Source: Istiophorus platypterus (lineage: Eukaryota; Chordata; Actinopteri; Istiophoriformes; Istiophoridae). From it: DNA of 64,000 nucleotides. The position numbers were made by a program, and so were the translations under genes. The notes below the pieces were generated by a model. That model was given only the letters and a program-made list of their open reading frames with translations. It did no database searches and was not told the DNA's origin. Positions 24,395-37,547 of the stretch are shown one piece after another; the first letter of the stretch is position 1; every line of letters starts with the position of its first letter. Location of the stretch: assembly GCA_016859345.1 (NCBI GenBank), contig CM029120.1:20979001-21043000 (forward strand), written 5' to 3'.

Positions 24395-24939
24395 CCCAGC
24401 CGGTCGAGTTAGATGGTCGTCCACCATGAGCCGGGATCTGTTCAACGTTTCTACCTGTTAAAAGGGATTTTATCATCGCAGCTGTCACCAAGTGCTGCTC
24501 ATGGGGGAAATGTTGGGTCTATATCAATAATAACCATAAAGAGTCTGGTCTATATGAAAAGTGCCCTCAGATAACATTTGTTATGATATGGTGCTATATA
24601 AATAATGTTGAATTGAATTGAATTGAATTTTTATGGAAAATGTTGATCATTTGAACAAATCTTGGGTCCCTTCAGCTAGAATAATGTTGTAATCAGTCAT
24701 GTTTTTTTTCACATCACTTCTATGTGTGTGTGAGCAGGGGAACATGGTACTTTACTCTGTTTTAGCTTAAAGAGTATTTCATTTTTCAAGCATTTTTAAT
24801 ATCAAGCATTTGGTGCAGACATTGTAAAATGTTTATACTTACTGTACATATGCTTTGAGTACTCATTGGTTTCCTTAAACAGTCCTAACAATATACAGTA
24901 AATCCAAAACATTTTCTAACTTAACCATACAATTTTTAG

Positions 24940-25420
24940 TGATGCCTGAGGCGTTGCTGTAGGTAGTGCAATGTCCGTTGGTCCACCAGTTTGGTCCAGA
25001 CTGAAATTACCCAACAACCAACAGCTGAACTGCCATTAAACCTAGACATACATGGTCAACAGAAAATGATTCCATGATGCTGGTGATCCTCTGACTTCCT
25101 CTCTGTGGTTTGAAGTGAAATATCTCAACAGTTAATAGATGGATTGCCATGCAATTTGATACTCACATCGATAGCGCCCACTGAACAGAGACCTGCCCTC
25201 TAGAGCCATCATCAGGTCAAAATTTCAGTTTGTCTACCAGGAAAATGCCCATCATCCTTCACTGTGCTTTATCTTTTGTGGTAATTAGCAAATGTTAGAC
25301 TAAGATGGTGAACACTGTAAACAATGTACCTGATTAACATCAGCAAATTAGCTTTTTTCATTGTGAGCCTGTTAATGTGCTGACATTAGTATTTAGCTCA
25401 AAGCATAGAGCAGCATCTCA
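24940..25420 (+). repeat. Old interspersed repeat (non-autonomous, percomorph type)
   Basis: Contains AAATATCTCAACAGTTAATAG, ATGGATTGCCATGCAATTTG, CATCATCAGGTCAAAATTTC and, later, GGTGAACACTGTAAACAATG and TTCATTGTGAGCCTGTTAA. I recall this order from a very abundant percomorph repeat. A second, shorter piece of the same family lies at 54120-54240 in this window, which supports its being a repeat. No coding capacity is seen. The transposon class is not known to me. Confidence 0.6.
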
Positions 25421-25429
25421 CACAGGAAA

Positions 25430-28400
25430 GTATTTTCTATCTACTACAGTTTGAACACATGAGTTTTACCATCCCCTGTGATCAGAATGACATGGTCCAT
25501 AATCTTGTTGTACTTAAATTTTACTTTGTTTAATCATTATTACTTGTATTAGCAGTATCATCCTACGTACCTACCCTGTAAAGTTTTCTTTATATGCATT
25601 TATATTCAATTTTTACAGCACATCTCATAAACAGAAAACTATATTTCCTCGCCATATTCTGTTTTGGTTAAACTTAATCATACATTGACACACTAATTGG
25701 GTGAGTAATTTTAAAAAGCCTTTTTAAAAAATATTATTAAGTTTCTAAGTTATTTTGTATGTATAGAGATATCACAATTGAAAATTGTTCTACAAAATGG
25801 TTGAGAAAACCACTGAAAGGTTGTGTTTCACTGTCTATTTACCATATTCACTACATTTCCTGCACTGTTTCTCAGGCTCTTGTCTTTAGGACATTCACAT
25901 AAATGATTCAAGCTTTAAATGCTATAGTATAACACAGCTGATATCTTTCCAGGCACAGTCCTATACACTAACTGCTCCCTACAGACCATCATCTCTCCAA
26001 GGGGCCTTCAAAGCCAAAACACTGTATATGATTCTCATCCTCAGAGTCAATAGTGGATTCTGCTCTGAGGCCCAAATCCCCTCTCTCAGCTGAGCCAGTG
26101 TTAATACAATGAGATTTGTGAGCCCCTTGCTACTAGCAATGGGCAGAGGCGAGGGACAGCCAGCCATCCAGATCAAATGACTCAACTCTCCTGAGTGTTA
26201 TGTGCTGTCAGCATGAGGAATGCCATCCTGATTTGTTTTGATTAGTGAGTATAAATCTATGGGAAACAAAGCAGGGAGTGAGAAAGTGGAGAAAGTTTTT
26301 CCTCCACTGACACATTATTGGTCATTTCATTCCAGAGCGTACATGTGGGTTTAAGTGTAAAACAAGTCACAGATATCCTCATTTTTTCATCCTAGATATC
26401 TCTGGAAGATATTTGAGCCAAATCCCCAGCACATCAGAAATGACCTTTGGCCACTCTCACTATCAGCTTCCACCAAACAAATCATCTATGGAAGTAAGAA
26501 CTCACTATTTCCTCTATCCTTCCTCCCCTACAGTGAGATCTCAGATCCCACCAGACCCCCCACTGTCCTTGAGCACTTAATTCAAGGTCTGAAAGCCAAG
26601 ATGAATGTGGTTTCTATGCAACTGGGCTTTAGGTGCTTCATTAAATCATATGAAAGTACAATTGCCTATTTCAGTCTCCTTTAATTATGACTCATGCAGG
26701 TGAGAGATCAGTGCCAAGGCTGTGGAGGGTTGGCAACATTCAGTCTTGTTTTAGTAAATATGCATGGTGTCCCACTTTGATTTGTTTGGAAATGTATATC
26801 CTGTGCATAGTTAATAAAAGATTTCACATTGTAGCATAACCATTTATCTACAATTATTTTGTTCAGCTTCATTTTGCTAAAATATCAATCAAGACAGGGA
26901 AACATGTTCAAATACAACAACAACCAATGCAGATCAGCGCTAACATCTCAAATTTCAACCCAGTGACGAGCTCCCTGTAGGATTTTTACAGTGTCAGCTC
27001 ATTAATAGGTTGTGTGCTATTTAAAGAACTTTCATTATCAATTTTATACAGCTTGTATTTACTTGTGATATATTTATTTTACTTTCATATTAGGTTAAGT
27101 GTTTGTCGCTGTAAAACAAGATAGAGCTCGTCTTTCTGAATACCCGCAGCAAATTCCTGTAGCCAGCTATGAGGTCATTGAGCCATGAGGTGAACCCAGT
27201 AATTTCTTAGAGCTAAAAATAAAAATTGGAAGCTAAATACAAACAGAATAAAAACATAAGCAGTTGAGAACTTCACATGCGAGATGAGTATATGCTTAAT
27301 TAGATATCTTGTTTTGTCTCTGTATTGAGTTGTGAGAGAGGGTACAAGGGCAGGTACAGCCCTTTGTATCATCAGCGCTTCCACTGACAGCAATTCCAAT
27401 TAACACACTGGCAGCAGCAGCACTGCATCGGGTGACTTGTGCATAAATTTTCAGGTGGCATACCGTTATTGTTATGCCTGTATCTGTAAGAAACTTTGAA
27501 AACCATAATCAAACGCAATTGTATGAAACATGTTAATTATAAATACTCTGGCCACAGTAGGTTAGCTAACATTTTTTACCATGTCAGTGATTAAAAAACA
27601 GCTTATGTAGGCAATAGTATCAGCAATAGTCAGCATATGAAAAAGCCAAATTTGGAATAAGTAGTGACAAGTGTAAACTAACTTTAGCTTGCAATGTGTT
27701 GGCCTCAAGCCCTTTTATTTTTGTAGCTAGCTAAGGTTACAAATAACCTCAGCATATTTATCATGCTTAATACTGTATACTTATGTATTCTGAAGCTCTA
27801 GATAGTGTTCTTATGATTTATCATTAATTCAGCAATTAATATGTAATCCCCACATCTACCTTACAGTAAGGTCAATCCACACATTGATTGGGTCTAATTT
27901 ATCAGTGCCTATCCCAACAAAAAACAACTAGCACATGGCAGGGCAGAAATATGAATAGGGTTAAAACAATACACTTTAGACATCTTTCTGACAAAGAATC
28001 AAAATTTAAAAAGCGCCACGAGGAAGAGATGGCTAAAGACAAAGTCAGCCAACAGAAGAGCATGGAGGACATCTGAGAACAGAAACCGAAAAGTGTGATA
28101 CAGCAGGGCGGAGGAGAACATAGAGGGGCAGGACAGAGAGAACACAGGCTTAACTTTACATCCCTTGCTTCAAAATAGGTGGGAAGCACCAGGACAGCAT
28201 AGCTACCCCCATTGGGCATTTAGAGGAAAGCAGCTTAAGTACAATGCCCAGTGGGAGAGAAAACATAAATGGCACTGCTAGTCGCTGTATCTGGATTCAG
28301 CTTACTGTGCTAACTAGCGGTAGCACAGTCGGTTTTAATAGGATAAGGAGTTCTAAAGGGCTTCACTGACTCCAATACTTCTGTTGGTGATGAAGGAGGA

Positions 28401-28530
28401 ATCATCCTAAGGCATAGCCATAAAAAAGGCCCCAAAGAGCTGATGCATCCGGGGAAGTCAGTGGGACAGAGAGGATGTCCATTTGCATCCATTACATCAA
28501 GGAAGAGGAAGTAAATGTATAGATAAAAGA
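25430..28530. other. Gene-free stretch, no feature recognised
   Basis: Unique-looking DNA without simple repeats. 25980-26350 is relatively GC-rich for the window and contains no repeat I recognise. Short open frames here have no domain signature. Confidence 0.4.
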
Positions 28531-28599
28531 GGATTTTCTTGGATTTTGTTCTTTGCTCTGCCAGACATAGCAACAATAACCTCAGTCATTCAGTCAAGA

Positions 28600-29470
28600 A
28601 CAGCAGGGACCGGACCCCCCCTATGTCAGACATCAGATGGGCTATCAGTGCAACCATATTGAGTGACATTTGTGGGGAGGTTAACTGCTATACATTCTGT
28701 TTTGAAAACCATGGAGTCAGATCTTCATCTGTCTTCAATCTGTTTTCTGGCATTGTATGAAATAATTTGAGACCATCAGTACAGATGTAATGGCCAACAA
28801 AGTGTTTGGTTACATGTAGCCTCTCACCAAACAGCTGTGGGCTAAAAACTTGGGTATTTTCGCAGCAATGAGGAGGCAAGAAATTAGTGGCAATTCATAG
28901 CCAACAAAGGAATGAGCAAGGATTTAGGCTTTAAAAAAGCCATAGCACTGGTCAAATTAACTGATGTGATCTATGCCAAGTGCAAAATTTCAGTAAAGCA
29001 GAACTACAGGCCAAAATATCCACAGAGTCAGGGGAAAACCACTCCCCTATAAATCTCTTCAACTCTTTTGTAAATCATAACTAGTGTACTTGATGAGAGA
29101 TTTTCTGAAAGGAATGAGCCTGCAATATTTACAGCTTAGGAAGAGGGAGGAAGAGAGAGAGGAAGAGATGTTGAAGTGGTATGAGGAGAATCTACCTGAC
29201 CCAGAGACAATATGACACGAGGAACAATAGGAAACTGGAGGCACGAGATCTGAAGATCAGTCCATTCCTCAAACAGCACTGGAAACTCAGCAAAAAACTG
29301 GCATTGTTCCCAGATATACTATGTATGCTGAAAATTTTCCTTATGCTTCCAGTACCAATAATTGCATGTGAATATTCATTCTCTGCCAAGCAAAGGCTCA
29401 AAACATGGGCCAGATCTACCATGTCTAATGATGGACTCAAAAGAGTGGGACTCATGCATGTGCATCGAAT
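28600..29470 (+). mobile_element. hAT-superfamily transposon remnant
   Basis: The stretch carries, in order on the plus strand and in broken frames, a MSDIRWA segment near 28625-28645 (compare the 'L-DTRW' block of hAT transposases), a LDERFSERNEPA segment near 29090-29125 (compare 'LD-L--RF'), and a clear C-terminal dimerisation block at 29304-29468. The spacing of roughly 220 codons between the first and last fits hAT proteins. No terminal repeats or 8-bp target duplication were found, so the limits are those of recognisable coding only. Confidence 0.6.
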
Positions 29471-29501
29471 TGGAGAAAGGGGTACAGCTAGTCTTCCATG
29501 A
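29181..29501 (+). pseudogene. hAT transposase C-terminal dimerisation fragment
   Basis: An open frame of 106 codons contains LKIFLMLPVPIIACEYSFSA at residues 50-69, then RLKTWARSTMSNDGL and LMHVHR up to residue 96. This matches the hAT C-terminal pattern 'LP-----ERSFS-LRRLKT-LR-TM---RL--L-L-H-H'. The conserved Glu-Arg before SFS reads Glu-Tyr. Upstream hAT-like blocks are in other frames with stops, so this is a remnant. The frame remains open past the conserved end by chance. Confidence 0.75.
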
Positions 29502-30284
29502 AAAGGTAATGCCTGTTGTGGTCAACCAACTTTCAAATTTCAGATTAACAGAAGAGAATTTAAATGAATTCTTAATTTCATTCGATACTGTTAATAAACA
29601 CTTGATAGAGCTCATTTTCCTTACGGTGCACTAAACTATGATGCATGATAGGAAAACAAGATGAAGTAATTAAAAGTGAACCAGTCAAACTTCCAATGAA
29701 CAATCAAACAAACAAACAAAATGGAAACAAAATGTGTTTCTTTCATGAATGAATTAGAGGAAGGTTGCAGTCTCATCATTTCTTGAATCAGATGTCTCTT
29801 CAGTGGAAGAATGAAAGGTATTTATGTCAAATTACTCATGTATGTCATGATTTAAGTTCTTTTTATCCATGCATCAACCTTTCCACCTCAGGCAGGTATA
29901 AAAGTTTTTGCAATATTTTACCTCCTCTTTTTCAAGTATTTCCACTTTTTTATGTGCAGACAAAAATAGATATTGTAACAGCCGGGTAGAAACACACTGA
30001 GGTTGTGCAGGTAATATAAAAGAAGATCAAGTAAGATAAAAGTCAAAGGTAAGATCAAATTATATTTGGTGTCATCTAATAAAATGTGTATTTTGAGGCA
30101 TTCTTGTTGTTGTGGCACAAAATATGATAGGTACCAATAGCTGTACCTGATTTATCTCTGTGCTGACTGACCGTTGCAGCAAAGGAAATTTTATCAGACA
30201 TTTAAAGCCTAGAAAAGCAGGTGTAAAATATGCAGAGCTGATTTACAGGGCACATGCAGATGGAGAGTCAATAGAGAACAGCAG

Positions 30285-30352
30285 TGAGAGAGGGAGAGAG
30301 AGAGAGAAAGAAAGAGAGAGCAAGAGAGAGAAAGAGAAAGAGCGAGAGAGAA
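30285..30352. repeat. GA-rich polypurine tract
   Basis: About 68 bases of GA/GAAA repeats on the plus strand with only two C interruptions. A polypurine tract of this kind could form triplex DNA. It explains the Arg/Glu/Lys-rich and Ser/Leu-rich shadow frames. Confidence 0.95.
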
Positions 30353-31689
30353 ATGCTAAGGTATTAATAGTCCAGATAGTTAAAACACCCCAGGGACAGC
30401 AAAAAAGCATATTGCACCAAGTTAAAAGATGCATTCCACACTTATTTTACAGGAATTTTCAGTTCAACTCCAACACAACAAAAGACAAAGCAATAATACA
30501 GCCATACAACAGCTTGCTATTATTCATTTATATTTTTTTCATTTGGCAGGCCCTTTAGTCTAAGGAAACATACAAATAAAGTACAGTGAAAGCACAGTAG
30601 ATCCAGGAGAAGCCATTGAAAGTGCCACAACATCCAATTTCACACGGTTTTATACCCTCGGCAGTAATTTGTGGCAGGCTTTGTAAATATCCCCCATAGT
30701 CCGTATATAAAATCCAACATTCATCTAGCTCTCACAATTTCTCTGCCATTATCCCAAATGACAGAGAAATACACAGAACAGCATTTGAGTTTGTTTTTGT
30801 TCTGACATAGTTAAATAGACAACTCAACCCAGCTGTCTGTTCTGTCAGTTGTATTGAGAACGACAATAACTTTGGAAAAGTCTTAATTAGGACATGAAAT
30901 ACAGTGGCTACCCCAGATGTAACATGTGCTTTAAAAAAATATGACCATTTTTTTTACCTTGGGTAATGTTTACTTTCATTTGTGTTATGCAATTTGGATT
31001 TGTAAACCTGTGTGGATATACCTGTCTCAGCCATGAAGCTATTATGACTGATATGATTTACCAATAAATTACAAATAAGGCACAAAAGACCTCAGCTGTT
31101 TCAAAATTAAGTTTCTGCTAAGTTTAAATGGAGAAGACTCAGAACAAAAGACATTTTGTTCAACATTACAAAAAATTAGATCGATCATTTTCTTGAGCTG
31201 AATTAAATGAATACTGCCAATATGCTGCTGATGTGTGAATATTTTTGTATCTTATGTAAATATAGTGCTACACTGTAATTGTTGAAGGACTCTCCTACTA
31301 AATCACCTGGAGTTGATTTGAGACTAATATCAGTTTCTTCATTTGTCATAAATGAGAGCTTTGCAAAAACTTCTTGAAACCTTTTCATTATTGGTTAATG
31401 AATATAAATTTACATGCAAAAATGTCAGTTTTATCCAGTTAAATCTAAATCAACCTTACAATAAATGTTCAAAATGTAAAGGGGTCTGAATACTCTCTGA
31501 AGCCTCTGAATGTGAATTCCTTACATTAAGGCTTGAGGGAATAGGTTGTCTATATGACTATGATCATCATCACGATGTCTCCAAGGACACAGAGCTGTAT
31601 TAGATATCTGGTCAATTCTAGTCAGTTTATATTAGGGTTTACATGATGAAATAAAATCATAACACATCTGTAGGAATTTAACAATATAA

Positions 31690-31725
31690 ATTCAAGTATA
31701 AATTATAAATTATAAATTATAAAGT
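31690..31725. repeat. (ATAAATT)n short tandem repeat
   Basis: Four near-identical 7-bp units in a row. Confidence 0.85.
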
Positions 31726-32975
31726 TTAAATTAATTCTGAGCCTGTGCAAACTAAACACGTTTTTCATGGGACAGTATTGCCTTTAATACCAGAGTAATT
31801 CAGGTTTGATGCATGCTCTCATGAAAGGATGCTTGGCTAAGTTGAGCTAACTGCATGTTCATGAGAAGAACTAGAGGAGACTTTTTTTCTGAATGTAAAC
31901 AGAGCAATCAGTATTGATTGTTTGTCTTTAAAACTAGCTGAAAAGATAAACAGAAAGCAAATTAACAGGAATTGCACCTTTGAGTAAATTGTAGTTCATA
32001 GTTCAGAGGGAATGCTGGTACTAATTGTAATCGGGATATCAAGTCATACATTTACACTCTGAGAATCATAAAGTGACTCATTATACTTGAGTAGAATACT
32101 TATTAACTGAACCAGACATTTAGATATTTTTATGGAGAATATCAAGAGGGGTACCACAGTCTCGTGCAGTAGATGGGATTTACTTATTCCCAAGATCCAA
32201 CTGTAAATCCACAGCATCTTCTGTCAGTATCAGTTTCATGACTGACAGAAGTGAATGTACCGTATATCTGACCTAGGTTATATTAATAGTTTAAGACTAG
32301 TCATTTATCTAAATGGATTCTAAGTTAATGGTTGAGTTTTAATACAGAGTTGTGTTTCTATTCATATGTCTCAAGTCTGTTATGTAGTGCTGCCACCTAA
32401 GTTCTTCCTAGGTGACTAGTAGTCATTAGTTTAAGCCACCAGTCAACTAGCCATTTACATTAATAATATCAATTGCATTATTTAAAAAAATTTAAATAAT
32501 AATAATAATTTTTTTTTTTGGGAGGGGGTATCAAAAATGTGCTACATTACAGAGAAATAAAACACTGTAATAATGACCCAAGTGCAAAAACAAAGTAAGT
32601 ATGACTAGCCATTTATTAAAAGCACAGGTAAAAGCAGTGATTATTCTAAATGTGCCAAAGCAGCACGGAAAACATTATAGCGAGCGGCCATGCTAAGTGG
32701 CTAACTGTGGACCACCTAAATCTTTAAAATGATAAGTCATGTCTGAGGTTGACGGATGATTTGCGAACATTAGTCCACAGAGTTTGCAGGTCACCTTCTT
32801 GGGGTGGATGTTTACCCTCTGAAAATGATAACACTCTTTGGATTTCCTGACAGATGTTTGTAATTATTGAAACAGACTTTAATGTGTTTACTATGAGTTT
32901 GGTTATTTGAAGTAGTGTGTTCTCTAAGAGTTGCCCTATGGCTGCCCTAAGGCAAGAGTTTTTGGCAGCAACTCC

Positions 32976-33015
32976 TGAGATATGTCCAAGTCATATGAGA
33001 TATGTCCAAGTAATT
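32976..33015. repeat. 20-bp tandem duplication
   Basis: TGAGATATGTCCAAGTCATA is followed at once by TGAGATATGTCCAAGTAATT; the first 16 bases are identical. Confidence 0.9.
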
Positions 33016-36000
33016 AGATTCCCCTTTCAAAGCTCTGAGTACTGTTAATTGTTATTCACTTAATAAAGGAGTTATTAAAAGTTGCCCAACAATACACCAT
33101 CACTCTTTATTGTAACATATGTTGACCAGGGTGATAAGTAAGACAACTTATACTGATTTGAGAAGATAAATCACGGAGTACTTTGCTCATTTAATTGCGT
33201 ATGTTTCCTCTTAACGCTTAGGAAGAGAAGACTGTTGAAGTAACTTTCACAGTGTGCTGCTCCCCTGTTTCTTTGACAAGCCCCATTCTCTGTTAATGGG
33301 ACAAAGCCACGCCCACGCAAAAAGACAGAAATGATATCTGCAACAGTCTTTGGTAAAAGTAGCCTCGAAAGAGTGCCCTCTTGTTGCCGCTGCAGGTATC
33401 ATAACCTTTATGGGACTGAACACTGTTCTGAGATGTAAGGAGAAATATCGATTTCACTGTGGTATCATTCTAATTGATTACTATTTTTAGCTTTAACTGG
33501 TCAAGCACTGCTTGCCTTGCGTGTCCTGACAGCACGTCACCATAACATAGACAGTCGGTGGAAGCACCGCTCTCTGCAGACATACTGTACATCAGGCTGC
33601 TACTGTTTTCGTCCATGGCACCTGTTTGAGATTACAATGTTTTGGACATGAACAATGACGGATGGGTCTGTCCTTGCAAAGGCTATCCTGTCAACCTGGC
33701 AAAGGTAAACTCTTTATCTTCTAATGGTTCCATTTCTGAATCCCTTGTCTTCCAGCGAGGAGCTGTGCAGACACACAGTGGTAAATTATTACTTAGATGA
33801 CTGTTGACATCTTCATAAAACAGGGGGTGTGATCGGATTCAGGCAGTAGCTGTGATAGAGGGAAGTTTGAAGAATAGATGGTCAAAGTTAACCTTTAATA
33901 TTATGGCACTGGCAGATGTGTTTTGTCCACAGCTTGAAGGCGTTATAAGTTACTTTTGTTTTATTTTGCCGTTTTTTGCTGAATCACTGACTCTGTGAGT
34001 GACTGCCACATAAAAAACTGAATAACCTTCACCAAGAAGAAGAAGTGAGGCACCCATGCTTTATAAAATCCAGGATTTGGAAGAAAAAGAAACAGTCAAA
34101 GAGAGTGACAGTGGCCCAGCAAGGCTGATAATAAAAATGCAGCTGGACATCTACCCACAGCTGCTCAGGGATAAAAACTGACTTCACGAAAAGAGCTACA
34201 TTCACGAGCAGTCTCATAGCGCACTCAGGAGAGGATCATAAATTTCTGGCAAAGGAGATGGAAAGTGCAGGAGACATTATTGTAAAAGACTGCCTTAAAT
34301 CAAAATATCCATTATAGTGGGAACGTGTGGAAAGGAGGAATCTTTTTAACATGATAAATTCTGTCTTGTCCACAGAACACAATTTAGAAATCATTTAGTC
34401 TTTTACAATAGTCCTGGGGGGCTGGGATAATTGCATACAGGAAAATCCTTTCATTTCACATGAAGTCTATAAATAAACATTGCTATTTAGCTATAAAACA
34501 GGGAAAAAAACTGCTTTATTACAACATCCCTAAACCACAATATTAGAGAATATTGAGAATACTGTTGAATAAAACACAGCTGAGATAGCCAACTGTTTAG
34601 AGAAGAATTACAACATTATGACTTGGTGATGGCTGCATGTGATACCTTAATCATAACATTTGAAAGGGAAGTAGTTTTACTTTGAAATGTCACCTGTGCA
34701 GCACAGACTATGATTCCTAATATAACCTAAGCAAGGTGGAGCAAGTGCAACTGGTTTGGGCTGGCATGTAGATAAGCCCAGTTTTAAGCTGGCTATAAAC
34801 TGGGTTTATTGATTTTCACTCACCACAGTTACGCACCTAAAAGAACAAAAGCATCTACATTTCATTTTCCCACTTTTCTGAATGCGGGTTTTGGTTTTCC
34901 AGGCTGCTTATGCACACTGACACTGGTTCCAGTTTAGCCGAGAAAAGACAGTTACCAAACACTCACAAAGTGTAAGGAAATGTAGTTTCTTGCACATTGT
35001 GAGCACAGCTTGTGCCAGCTTTCACTCAGCATTCATGTTATATTTTGCGACACAGCAATCGAAGAGACTGACACTTAAAGTGGTTATTAATAGTCCACTT
35101 GGAAATTTAAAATGATGTCTCAGGGTGAACTATTAAAATTTGTGGGGGAAAAGATCCAGTTTGAAGCTGTGTGCACATGTGCACTGACTGATAGACTGAC
35201 AACCAAACAGAGATAAAGGTTAAGGGATTTGTGTCCTTCTGTGAGTGTGCAGTGTTATGCCAACTGTCTGAATGTTTTATTACTCTGATGGAACATGTCT
35301 GAAAAACTGATTATGTGTCATCAGAGTGAAACTCATTATGAATTATGGATGATTTTCACCCTAGAAAGATGAAATTCTGGAAGAATAACATTGTTTACTA
35401 AATTGGAGGGTCGTTAGGCTGCCTTTCCGTCCTCCGTTGAGCTTTGCAATTTTGTCATAATCCACATAATTTCAATAATGTAATTTAATTAACACTGATG
35501 TAAAAGCATCACCAAAGTTGCAGTGAAAGCACAGTGAGGAGGTCATACGTTGGATATGTGATGCTCTGCCAGTCATACACATGAGAACCCAAGAGTAAAA
35601 GTAAATTCCAAAAAAATGCAAGATTTAACAGGAAATATAAACACATCCAGTTTGTGCTAGTGCTCTGTGTAGTCTTACAACACAACAAACAAACACTCTG
35701 GCAACATTCATTCCAACAGAAAAATCTGGGTTCTCCTGCTCGGGATGTCTGTCCCACAGCACCTACAGTAAATGTGATGTTATGCATTAAGAATGAGGTT
35801 CTCAACTGTGAACCAGTGTTCTAAACAAAATTAAATGAGTTATTTATAGCAACATGCTGTACAAACCCCAACAAACACCTGCCTCTGACTTAATAGAATG
35901 ATCAGCCTGCTTGATGTAACCGTTACACACCATACTCACTGTAATTTCTGAGATCTAGTTTAGAATAGTTTTACATGTAGCTATGTCTTGAAGATTAGAA

Positions 36001-36307
36001 ATACTCCAGGGCTCAAGTCTTAAAATATATCTCTGAGAGAGCATGGTTAACTTCAAATTAATGCCGTCTATCAGTGGAGAAACATTGATTATCTGGACCA
36101 GTTTGATAGAGACCAACAAGCATCATCTGCTAAATTTTTATTGACAGGAGTGACCCGTTCAAATCATTCTTGATGACTTTCTCTGATGGATATTCAGGGG
36201 AACGGCAGAGTTTTGACTGTCAAGAGAGGCACATTTATGTCCCTTTGAGAGAGTCACTGTTTGTGTATCTGTGTTGTGGCTGAGCAACTATGATAGGCTC
36301 TTCAGTG

Positions 36308-36336
36308 TGTGTGTATGTGTGTGTGTGTCTGTGGAG
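36308..36336. repeat. (GT)n microsatellite, interrupted
   Basis: Short GT run with one AT step. Confidence 0.9.
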
Positions 36337-36407
36337 AAGGTTCAGTACATACCTGTAACCCCACTGTGTATTGCAGGGAACTTTAAAATTTGTCAGATCT
36401 AAGTATC

Positions 36408-36412
36408 ATATA

Positions 36413-36463
<51 letters not shown>

Positions 36464-36477
36464 TTTTTTTTTTTTTT
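36408..36477. repeat. (AT)n tract followed by poly-T
   Basis: An AT run at 36408-36460 with one TG step, then GTA, then 14 T residues at 36464-36477. Confidence 0.95.
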
Positions 36478-37547
36478 GTAGAATTGTCACACAGCCACTT
36501 TGACCTCGGGATCTTGCCTACTATTTCACAGTGGGGAGGGGCCAGAGGATGTGGCTGAGCAGAACTTTCAAATCCAAGCAGACAGAAACCAGTTCAGTTT
36601 GACGAGAAAAAGTTGGGGTTTTTTTACCCACATAATGATTTTTGGTGGAAAAATCACCTGTATTATCATCATATGCCAACATCATTCATTGTAAATAAAT
36701 TTGCCTTATGTAGAAAGCAGAATAGATTAGATTAGGAGTAGATATGTCCTACGTCCGGTTTAATGTATATGCTGTTGATGTAACCAACCCAATTATTTAG
36801 TGTATGACTATGCTGAGAAATTTTTAATTTTTCACAACAAGGATAGACAGTCAAAGAAGTGCAAGAAGAAATTGTTAAGAGGAAAAAGTTGAGCTAAAAA
36901 GTAACATATACAGAAATGTGTATATTACCCTCTGAATAAACAACAGAGTAGACACTGAACAAAAGTGTCAGAAACAACACAAACTACTTGATTACTTCAA
37001 ATAATACATTGGTTTTAAAAAAAATCAGCTTTCATTGATGCCGGTAAAAACTAAGAAGTAGGACCCATTCATAGCAATCACACATTTCCACAAGATAAAT
37101 GAAGCTGCACAGTGTTTGTCAGGCAGTACTGTCACTTCTTGAGAGACAGGGTGATTAAGGAGTCTCTCTCTGCTGTGTTTATTGAGCTTGCAAAATTCTC
37201 CAGATTTGGGCATTTTGCTGTATGGACAGAGCTCAACATAGAATGCTTGTAGCTGTGGTTTCTGCTAAGCTTATTTAAAGTGAAGTTATTATTACTCAGC
37301 TTTAAAACTTCGTCATAATATCCTCTTTTTATGTAGATAAAATTTGACTAGTTTAGGATTGGCAGCCCTGCTGACTAAGGCCCTGTCTCATTTTGAGCCT
37401 AATGTTTGGTGTCATGTTTGCATGTTCACCATCAATTGTACAATTTGTTTTAATATTACCTGTGATCATCTGTGTTAGACCTTCCGTAGTGACCACCTCC
37501 TTTGACTGTTGTAAGGAAACAAGACTAAAGATTGCATACATGTCCAT

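Larger units (their letters stand above)
23752..24629 (+). mobile_element. L2/Rex1-type LINE copy 1, internally deleted
   Basis: The left part (23752-24350) is the 5' region plus the start of the endonuclease of a CR1/L2/Rex1-clade LINE. The right part (from the CT-rich tract at about 24360) is the 3' UTR of the same family, ending in a (TTGAA)n tail at 24605-24629. The 3' part is closely similar to the two other copies in this window (45.5-45.8 kb and 60.7-60.5 kb reversed). Nearly all of the endonuclease C-terminus and the reverse transcriptase is missing, so the two ends are fused near 24350-24362. The exact family name is not certain. Confidence 0.8.
29500..36300. other. Gene-free stretch with scattered simple repeats
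   Basis: No gene or transposon is recognised. It holds the GA-rich tract at 30285-30352, the (ATAAATT)n run at 31690-31725, a small AT hairpin at 32477-32500 and a 20-bp tandem duplication at 32976-33015. The rest looks unique. Confidence 0.45.

Noticed and set aside
30160..30558. 132-codon frame with Arg/Glu-rich middle
   Set aside because: The middle is translation of the GA-rich tract; no domain on either side.
33530..33705. Segment bounded by CCTGACAG and AAAG/GTAAAC splice-like sites
   Set aside because: Internal stops in the frames examined and no recognised protein.
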